In this document: positions 57,142 through 64,000 of the stretch, piece by piece
Layout of the letters: every line of letters begins with the position of its first letter
Numbering within the stretch: the stretch's first letter is position 1
DNA from: Cercozoa sp. M6MM
Taxonomy: Eukaryota > Endomyxa: Ascetosporea
Direction: 5' to 3' (one strand)
Assembly: GCA_040357565.1 (NCBI GenBank)
Contig: JBDODJ010000003.1
DNA: 64,000 bases
Translations under genes and position numbers: made by a program
The notes under the pieces: generated by a model
Databases searched by the model: none
Seen by the model: only the letters and a program-made list of their open reading frames with translations
Told to the model about the DNA's origin: nothing

Positions 57142-60100
57142 GGCTCGGGCCATCCTGGACCTGTTGCTGGCGGTGAACCTGCGTCGAGTGGCGCTGCTAC
57201 ACAGCAACGACATCTACGGCAACAGTGTCCACGCCAACCTGGCCGAGGCGCGCAAGGAGCGCGGTGCCGTTGCCGATGACTTTGACCTGGCCTACAAGGC
57301 CGCGGTGCCACTGTCGCGCTTCCTGGACAAGACGAGCGACACGTACGCGATGGCTGAGCAGCAGATGCGCGACCACCTGCGCTATGTGGTCGAGCAGCAG
57401 ATCCGCATCGTTCTCCTGTGGACCACGACGGGAGATGGTGTGTCTCATTATATATATATATATATATATAATCAAGTAGTATAAATGTTCATGTGCCCAT
57501 GTGTTTTACCAGATGCCCTGCTGTACGACATTGTGGCCAAGGACGAGAAGGAAGGCGGTGAGTTTGCCGACTTCTTCACGTCCCACAAGCACCTCGTCAT
57601 TGCTCCCGCCGACTGGCCTGCTTTTGCTGTGTGTTTGCTTGTTTGGTTTCTTGCTGTTGTTACTGTCTAGTGCTGTTGCGTGAGGCAGGGTGTGGCGCGC
57701 AAGAAGCGTCCGGGTACGCTGGCGCTGACCTTCCCTTCGCAGATGAGTCTCAAGGACAACAACGACCTGTACGAGGTGGACCTGTGGACGCGGGACGGCA
57801 ACTCCAAGCGCTCGCTGTTCCTGCGATCGAAAAAGGACTTCCACGACCGTCTGCACGGCCTGTTCGGCAATGACACGGAGTTCTCGACAATCTCCACCGG
57901 CTTCCACTTTGCTGTCGAGGCGGCCTACGATGCCACCATCATGTACCCTTTTCCTTCCGGGCTATGTACATGACTGGCTTTCGATGAGTGTTTGTGTGTG
58001 TGTGTCGTGTGTCGTGTGTCGTATGTCGTGTGTTGGGTGTTGGGTGCAGTATGGCGCTGGCTTTCGACGAACTGATAGAGCGCAATCGCACTGCTACCGG
58101 TGAGGAGGCCACTAAGATGCAGGTAGCTGCCCCACTTTCACTGTAATACATGTAATACAAAAGCATGTGTTGTACCCTCCGCTTCAAGCAGGCTAAGATG
58201 AGTCGCTTGAAGCCGTTCGGTCGCGCCATGCACGCTGCTATCAAAACCAAGAAGTTCGTTGGTCACTCGGGTACACCATCTTTCTCTGTTCCAATGAGGA
58301 TAGGTGTAAGCCATGTTGGATTAGGTTACGTCGAGTTGGACCCGTTCCTGGACCGAAAGCCGCAGGTATAGCTTGTCATGTGATGTCATGTCACACCCTT
58401 GCTATGTGTGTCCTGTGTAGTACGGCATCAGTGCCTGGCAGTCGAACGCACTGTGGTCGGGTGACTTTGAAGTGTTCGGTCACTGGGACGTCGACACGAA
58501 CAGCATCGTATTGACGGATGCCGACCGCAACGTGATCGCCCGAGGCGACGGCACCAATGAGGACGAAACGAAGCTGCTCCGTTCCTTGATCAAGGTAGTT
58601 CACTGTGCCTGCATATCTCAACTTCCTTTCACTCATGTTCGGTTTGTGCTCAGGTCGACTTTGGCACCGAGGCAAACAATGGTCTACCGAGTGATAATGG
58701 CGTCCTGCCCGCGGACGGACCGCAGGAGATCCGCACGCTCAAGCAGGTTAGCATCTCCGCACTCGGTGTCGTGCTCGGTGTCATGGGACTCGTGGCGTCT
58801 CTCTTTGTGTTCGGTACTCCCTCTCTCTCGGTAGTCTAGGGGTAGGGGTTAAGTACTGTACGAATGCTGTCTGCAGTGCACATCAACACAAACCGCGAGG
58901 TGCGCTACGTGAAGATGGGTGCGCCCAACATCCAGAGTCTGCAGCTCGTGGGCCTGATGTTAGCCTTCACGACACTGCTGTACCTGCACATGGACTCGCA
59001 GCGACTCGAAAGCTCCAGCGAGGCCAAGGCGGTGTGCCGTGCCTTCTTCTGGACCGAGAACCTTTCGTTCGCCATCGTGTTCGGTGCCTTGCTCGCCAAG
59101 GTAGACCCTCTCATTGATACACCTGATGCAGTGTTGGATCCTTGTATCCAGGCGCTGCGAGTCTACATTATCTTCACGCGAAACGATTGGACCACTGTGC
59201 GTGTCACGGACAAGCAACTGGCCGTGGTGGTGGCACTGATTGTCGCTGTCGCCACGGTGATCATGCTCGTGTTCGATGTCGGCTACGACGCCATCGAGGT
59301 CGAGAACATCGAGAAGACTCAGTACTACTCGCCGGCACTCGATGCCAACATTCACGAGTTTACCGAGCGATGCCGCATCAAGTAGTCCCCCTCATGTCCC
59401 ATCCTCTTGGTGTCACAATAATGCGTGTGTGCCTGTAGCGGTGACTACGATGCGACGTACTACGGCTTCACGCTCGGCTTCCAGTCGGTGCTGATGCTGG
59501 CCGGTCTGTGGTTGGCCAACGAACTGCGCGGTGTTAACATTCCGGCTCTCAACGACTCTGCCGATGTGTATCCTTCCTTCTTATTTATAATATTCAATAT
59601 ATGAAGAGATACAGACATACAATCCCTGTATCGGTACTGCAGGCGTCAAACCATGGTGCTGGTATTCGTGATCGCCTTGTTGACCAAGCCGACGCAGCTG
59701 CTGGTGGAGTCAGACGATCCGCGCTCGGTGTACGTGCTGACGGTGCTGTCGACCTTCCTGCTGAACTTCTCGACGCTGCTGTACCTGTTCGCGGGCCGTG
59801 TCTACAACGTGCTCAAGGGCAACCACGAGTTCAAGACGGGCACCATGTCCTCCATCGGCACCAGCAACGTCTCGCGCCACGGTGTCGACAGCGGCAAGAA
59901 GTCCGGCCAGACCAGCACGGGCGACGAGATCCGACTCGCCATCAAGAGCAAGAGCGGCTCCTCGCGCGGCAGCACCGGCACCTCGCGCACCAGTACGACC
60001 AACTCGACGCGCACCAACTCTACGCACTCCACGGGTACGTGTGCCTATGCACTCTATGTTGTGCGTGCCTTCTTTATCGTTCGTTGCTTGTGCAGCCTCG

Positions 60101-60202
60101 TCGAACTCGTCCGTGCAAGACGGGGAGGCTGGTGGTATCGCAATGGCCTCACTGCCCGCACACAACGACGAGGGCAGTGCTGGCGCCGCCACCAGCGTGT
60201 AG
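56040..60202 (+). CDS. Class C G-protein-coupled receptor (GABA-B-like)
   Basis: The signal peptide is MLRAMLALAAVASAAA. A Venus-flytrap ligand-binding region follows: KTIIGVHGPS (about 56761-56790), VSTLVPAADLSDASKYPFLVR and VNLRRVALLHSNDIYG (about 57175-57225), then GTLALTFPSQMSLKDNND and STGFHFAVEAAYDATIM. There is no Cys-rich domain between it and the membrane, as in GABA-B receptors. The seven helices start with ISALGVVLGVMGLVASLFVF (about 58755-58815). SLQLVGLMLAFTTLLYL, AVVVALIVAVATVIMLVF and TLGFQSVLMLAGLWLAN follow, ending with VLTVLSTFLLNFSTLLYLFA. The cytosolic tail is Ser/Thr/Gly-rich (SSRGSTGTSRTSTTNSTRTN), a likely phosphorylation platform. Stop 60200-60202. Introns include TG and TA microsatellites. 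The ligand cannot be inferred. Confidence 0.87.
57091..57140. repeat. (TG)n microsatellite in GPCR intron
   Basis: A pure TG run in the intron before the exon VNLRRVALLHSN. Confidence 0.9.
57447..57470. repeat. (TA)n microsatellite in GPCR intron
   Basis: A pure TA run in a short intron between two exons of the ligand-binding region. Confidence 0.85.
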
Positions 60203-60522
60203 ACTTTCGCGCGCACACACGTTCTATAGAACGGCGATCGTCAACGCCGACGATGGCTTGATTTGCACTCTCCAGTCTTTGCGACCGAGACCTTCGCCAC
60301 GTGGAGATCCGATTGTATCTTACACATCCTGTACAATAACGGCGTTCCATTCTCAGCTACGTTCAACCACCCTGCACACATTTACCACGACGTGAGCGGT
60401 CTTGTTTGCAGGTTGGTGTTTAGACAATTACTGCGGTGCAGAGGCGGTCAACGTTCTATAGCTCTGCTATTTAGCCTTTTTTAAGCGCATTTAATATTTA
60501 TCGGTCGCTTTTGTTTGTTCGG
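60203..60522. other. Convergent spacer after the GPCR gene
   Basis: About 320 bp between two convergent stop codons. It presumably holds both 3' UTRs. No exon or repeat seen. Confidence 0.5.
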
Positions 60523-61726
60523 TCAAAAAGGTGGTTGTTGATTGCCGCACTTGCACTCACGTTCGACGTACGTATCAGAAGAGAAGTTATGGTCTTGCAC
60601 AAGCTCCAGTTCCTTGCTTCTTGAGCTGTGGCTGTGGTGGTGCGTGTGATGGTGCCCGTGCTGTCGCCGAGTTTTCTGCGGCAGTCGATGAGGAGTTTCG
60701 CACTCCTCAGGCTGCATTTGTTGCATTTCCAGTCATTCGTACCTTTACCAATACAGTACTGCTTAAATTGACTACTAGAACATACCTTGCACGCAACGGC
60801 TACTGCGGGACATCCATGCCCATTGTCTGCCCAAATAACAATATCGTGCTGTATTTTGAAAGACAGAGAGCGCACGGTGATTTACCGCAATGCGCGATGT
60901 CGCCTTCGTACTCGCGAGAGCGAGTGTGGTCAAAACACTACGCTTGATAGAACCAGAACGTACTATGGTAGGGAACGAAACTTACCATATACTGCAGGAC
61001 TGTAGCACAGCGCACAGCGACATAGATGCTGTCGACACCACTGTCTGCTACGTCGACCTGCAGCGGAGACATTGAATTCAACAGCAAGTGGGTCCGGTCA
61101 GCGCATTCGTGATCCGCGTGCGCTTGTGTCACACGGTAGTGCAAGTCGACTGCTTCGTCTCGTTGCATGCAGGACAGAGCGCCTGCAAACAGTACACAAA
61201 AGGTCAATCTTCCAAACACATGGAAGCGACAGTCTGAGCTCACCGTGGCACTCATGAGTCGGACAAGCCACCTCGCGAATCAATTGCTTCGATGTCTGTT
61301 CGTGCGGGTACCTGCTCCGGTTTGCTTTGTGTGTCTTGGCTAGCATGTCACGCAGTCGGTGCACACCTGTGCTGCGTTTGTGCCAAGGCTTGACGTGACA
61401 CACTTCGTACCGCGTGCTGTGCCGATATGACACACGAATTAAAACAACTGAAATGGCCTGAAAAGGACACAAAACTGTACTGTGCTCTACCATTTCTTGG
61501 AGGAACTGCGGAAGGTGCAAGGGCCGTGCGGAATCCATTCTCCGTCGCATCGAGGTGCAGCGTGGGTGTGGTGATGAGGTTTGTGGGAAGTTGGTCCAGA
61601 GTGCTCGTGCGGGTGCTGTTCGATTCGCACCAAGTGTGCTTGCTGGTGGAGCATGCCGAAGTCGAGATGCCGCGCTTGAGCAAGCATTATAACTGCAACG
61701 ACGCTGCTGAATAGCTGGAGTTTCAT
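60523..61726 (-). CDS. Secreted His- and Cys-rich protein, unrecognised
   Basis: ATG at 61726 gives a signal peptide (MKLQLFSSVVAVIMLAQA), then a His-rich stretch (EQHPHEHSG, HKPHHHTHAA) and GEWIPHGPC. Minus-strand exons that follow carry YEVCHVKPWHKRSTGVHRL (about 61420-61330), VACPTHECHG (about 61280-61242), LSCMQRDEAVDLHYRVTQAH to DHECADRTHLLL (about 61190-61065), and a last exon with HGHHHTHHHSHSS and VERECKCGNQQPPF, ending at stop 60523-60525. The middle exons (60730-61060) are uncertain. The His clusters at both ends and scattered Cys suggest metal binding outside the cell or in the secretory pathway. No family recognised. Confidence 0.5.
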
Positions 61727-62297
61727 GCTGGAGTAAGTTTGAATGTGCAGATCAGATGGAAGGTGCGGGAGAGTTAGGATCGATCTATAACAAAGAAACA
61801 GAAACCGTTGATGAGAGAGATGTATTGTTATCGCTATTAAACTGAATTGACACAAGAATCAAAATGCGACAAGTGTTTTACATGACAGGAGTTCAATGGG
61901 AACTGGGTGGATGTAAAGCTGACTGTGAGACTCTTCAGTTTGGAGACTTATGTCAACTCCGAACTGAGGTTTTCGGCCATCCGATACCACAGCAAGTTGA
62001 TCAACTCTCGGAGTTTCTGGTCACAATTTCGGCGTTTTTGCGTTTTCTCGGCGTTTCAGGCGTTTTCAGTTTTGAGACAAGCGAAAGCATAGGAGCTTAT
62101 TGCTTATTGATTCCTTCTGTCTGCAGTGGCAAGTTCGATAGTATTCACGCTCATCGAGCTCGAGAATCCTTCGAACATCAGTAGGCTTTGTCATTTTAAG
62201 TTTATGTTCCCCTATCGATTTATAATGTGTGTTTTAGCTCCCCGGAATAACTCCATACGAACTCTTGTATCGCGAGTCTCAAGTGTAAGGAAGAGAC
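61727..62297. other. Divergent intergenic region
   Basis: Lies between the start codons of two divergent secreted-protein genes, so it should hold both promoters. An open frame at 61864-62184 has T/G-rich, repetitive sequence (GGCGTTTTTGCG-type words) and no domain; it is not annotated as a gene. Confidence 0.45.
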
Positions 62298-63312
62298 ATG
62301 CGTCTAAGTCCTGTTGCGGTGACGTTTTTGGCCGTCCCTGCCCTTGCTCAATACGTCGACAAGTACGACACGAAAGGCAAGTCGTCCAAAAATCCATACG
62401 CTGCCAGCAACACGTACAGCGATGGTAGTGCCTACGATGGTCGGTACGACCAGTACGGAGCCTCTTACAGCAACTTTGAGGAATACAAGTACGGCGGTGG
62501 CTACCAGGTTGAAGACTGTTGTTGCTCACTTAATCCTGCGCACACCAACCCTGAAAATGTATGTGTGCAGGCCGCGTCAAGCTCACAATACGGAGCACTC
62601 GGCCAGGTTCAGCTCAGCGACAAGCAGAAGAAGCAAGTGGCCGACATGGCTGCCGTGCAGGGCGACCTCAAGCTGCGAGTGAAGGCCCTCGCCAACAAGG
62701 CCTCACACGCCGTGCGAAGTGTCGCACTTGACATTGCCGATATCGGTACTGACCAACTCTCTCAGGCTTGTATATTTCGCACGCCATCAGTATATACTGC
62801 TTGATTTGTGTAAATTATGTGCAGCTGCCGACATCAAAGCACTCGAGCAGGTGCTCGGTATTCAGTGGAATTCGAACCTATGGAACTCGAACCCATGGAA
62901 CTCGAACCCGTCGAACCCATGGAACTCGAACCCGTGGAACACTGGTTATGGCACGAGTGGGAAATACGGCAGCTATGGCATGAGTGGGAACTACGGCAGC
63001 TATGGCACGAGTGGGAACTACGGCAGCTATGGCACGAGTGGGAAATACGACAGCTACGGCACCGGTGGAAGCTACGGTGCCGGTGCCTGGAACATTGGCG
63101 ACTGGAACGTATGTCTCACGACTCTCGTATTCTCTGAGTCCCCATAAAACCTGAAGTTATTTTTTGCACTGGTGTAGAACAACTACGGGCAGTCTGGTGA
63201 CTGGGGCACTGGCCAGTATGGCCAGAGCAACGACCAGAACTATGGCAATTACGGCAGTTCCTGGAGCGGCGGCGGTTCGAGCGGCTACTCGTACAGCAGC
63301 GGAGCATACTAG
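62298..63312 (+). CDS. Secreted Tyr/Gly/Ser/Asn repeat protein
   Basis: The signal peptide is MRLSPVAVTFLAVPALA. A Tyr/Ser/Gly-rich segment (SNTYSDGSAYDGRYDQYG) follows, then a helical part (LSDKQKKQVADMAAVQGDL, about 62600-62740), and then a tandem block WNSNP x5 (62861-62943). A 27-bp repeat GTSGNYGSY follows (62948-63080), and the tail is again Gly/Tyr/Ser/Asn-rich (NYGQSGDWGTGQYGQSND, SGYSYSSGAY). Introns lie at about 62509-62571, 62744-62824 and 63109-63178. A stop is at 63310-63312. The composition resembles structural or adhesive extracellular proteins, and prion-like domains. No Cys after the signal peptide, so it is not disulphide-linked. Function is not inferable beyond that. Confidence 0.7.
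62861..63080 (+). repeat. Coding tandem repeats WNSNP and GTSGNYGSY
   Basis: A 15-bp unit (TGGAACTCGAACCCA) in about five copies, with one shortened, followed directly by a 27-bp unit (GGCACGAGTGGGAACTACGG plus 7 bp) in four to five copies. Confidence 0.9.
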
Positions 63313-64000
63313 ACTCGGCTTTTTTGGCTTCTCCAGGCTTCCGCTTGCTTCCGTTCGTTTGGCGAACGTGTCGGTACAGTAATGGTGACTCCTTCACTTG
63401 AGTGCATGTGGTGAATCACAGAGCTTGCAGTGTTTTTTCACGAGTGAACTTACAGTTTTCAGTACAGTAAAACTAACTTGCAATTGTACTGACAGTACTC
63501 GACTGCTTTTGTTAGCTCGGATACGATATGTACAGTAAATTTATCTGACAGTGATCAGGTCAATAAATTTACTCGTACAGACACCGATCTGCTGTCCTGC
63601 GCTGTAAATTTGCCCAACAGTAATTTTACGCGATCCGTCTGTCGGTGCAGTACAGTAGTTTCAGTAGCCTCACTATGGGTCGATCCGGTCAGCACGACCG
63701 GCCCGACGCGACGCACACGACACGGCCCCCCTAGGAAACCAACTAAGTAGTTCCCCTGCACCAGTCCGGGGTGGGTCACAAGAGCCGTGTCTACCACCCG
63801 CTGAGGGTAGGACCATACGATACAACTCCCTTTTGGCGTTCCCCAGACAACGAAATCGACTTCATGGTTGGTACAGTACGGTAGCAGGGAACCGCATGCA
63901 TGAACTGATCGAGAAGTCGAGTAAAATCCGTCCGTCTACCCGTACGTACGTATAGTAAAGTACGGTGCGAAAGTTTGGTCAATATCTGGTGCGATTCTGG
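63313..64000. other. Intergenic region with dispersed repeat
   Basis: No supported exon. Short GTACAGTA words recur (63461, 63528, 63650, 63875). The 63745-63890 part matches other intergenic sites in the window. Confidence 0.5.
63745..63890. repeat. Dispersed repeat copy (most complete)
   Basis: Left half resembles 11725-11812 (CCAGTCCGGGGTGGGTCACA and onward to CCATACGATA); right half resembles 42896-42945 (CGTTCCCCAGACAACG to GGTTGGTACAG). The full unit may be longer than 150 bp. No terminal inverted repeats or coding capacity seen. Confidence 0.55.

Noticed and set aside
61864-62184. 106-codon plus-strand open frame with ATG
   Set aside because: Repetitive T/G-rich sequence, no domain, and it lies in the divergent promoter space of two better genes.

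Overview
The window is eukaryotic nuclear DNA from a compact, intron-dense genome. Genes are cut into many short exons by GT-AG introns, mostly 40-150 nt. The products are typically eukaryotic: VPS13, SPT5, a class C GPCR, an RGS protein, an SK-type channel and an auxilin J-domain. Gene density is about one per 3 kb, coding DNA is GC-rich in third codon positions, and introns carry C-rich tracts or their own minisatellites. The class C GPCR plus RGS, the large Fe(II)/2-oxoglutarate oxygenase and several secreted low-complexity proteins suit a free-living or parasitic protist, possibly a stramenopile or rhizarian. The sequence alone does not settle the lineage.

Layout. 1-8139 (+): the 3' part of a VPS13 lipid-transfer protein. 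9000-11636 (+): a secreted FAD monooxygenase. 11957-14712 (-): a BAR-like/auxilin J-domain protein. 14918-19677 (+): a long helical protein with acidic blocks. 19922-20862 (+) and 21009-23481 (-): three small unrecognised genes. 23800-27012 (+): SPT5, interrupted by two assembly gaps. 27922-28647 (+): a secreted mucin-like protein. 28882-30834 (-): a secreted JmjC protein. 30987-31532 (+): a DUF4286-like protein. 31764-32442 (-): an IMPACT/YigZ-family protein. 32613-37077 (-): a membrane-anchored dipeptidyl-peptidase. 37308-39241 (+): a TPT/SLC35 transporter. 40025-40604 (+): a small secreted Cys-rich protein. 41406-42717 (+): an RGS protein. 42718-46480: repeat-rich DNA with one coiled-coil gene, a 103/106-bp duplicated block and possible decayed gene pieces. 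46662-49408 (+): an SK-type channel with an aberrant pore filter. 49586-53945 (+): a large 2OG-Fe(II) oxygenase. 54195-55589 (-): a secreted beta-propeller protein. 56040-60202 (+): a class C GPCR. 60523-61726 (-) and 62298-63312 (+): two secreted proteins, one Cys/His-rich and one a Tyr/Gly/Ser repeat protein.

Shared themes. The GPCR and RGS protein belong to heterotrimeric G-protein signalling; the SK-like protein would add calcium/calmodulin-linked membrane signalling. VPS13 and the auxilin-like protein serve membrane lipid and clathrin traffic. At least eight genes encode N-terminal signal peptides or anchors, so a large share of this locus serves the secretory pathway or cell surface. 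No tRNA, rRNA, CRISPR array or intact mobile element was seen. Intron boundaries are hand-read from splice signals and frame continuity, so exon ends can be off by a few bases, and some small exons may be missing.
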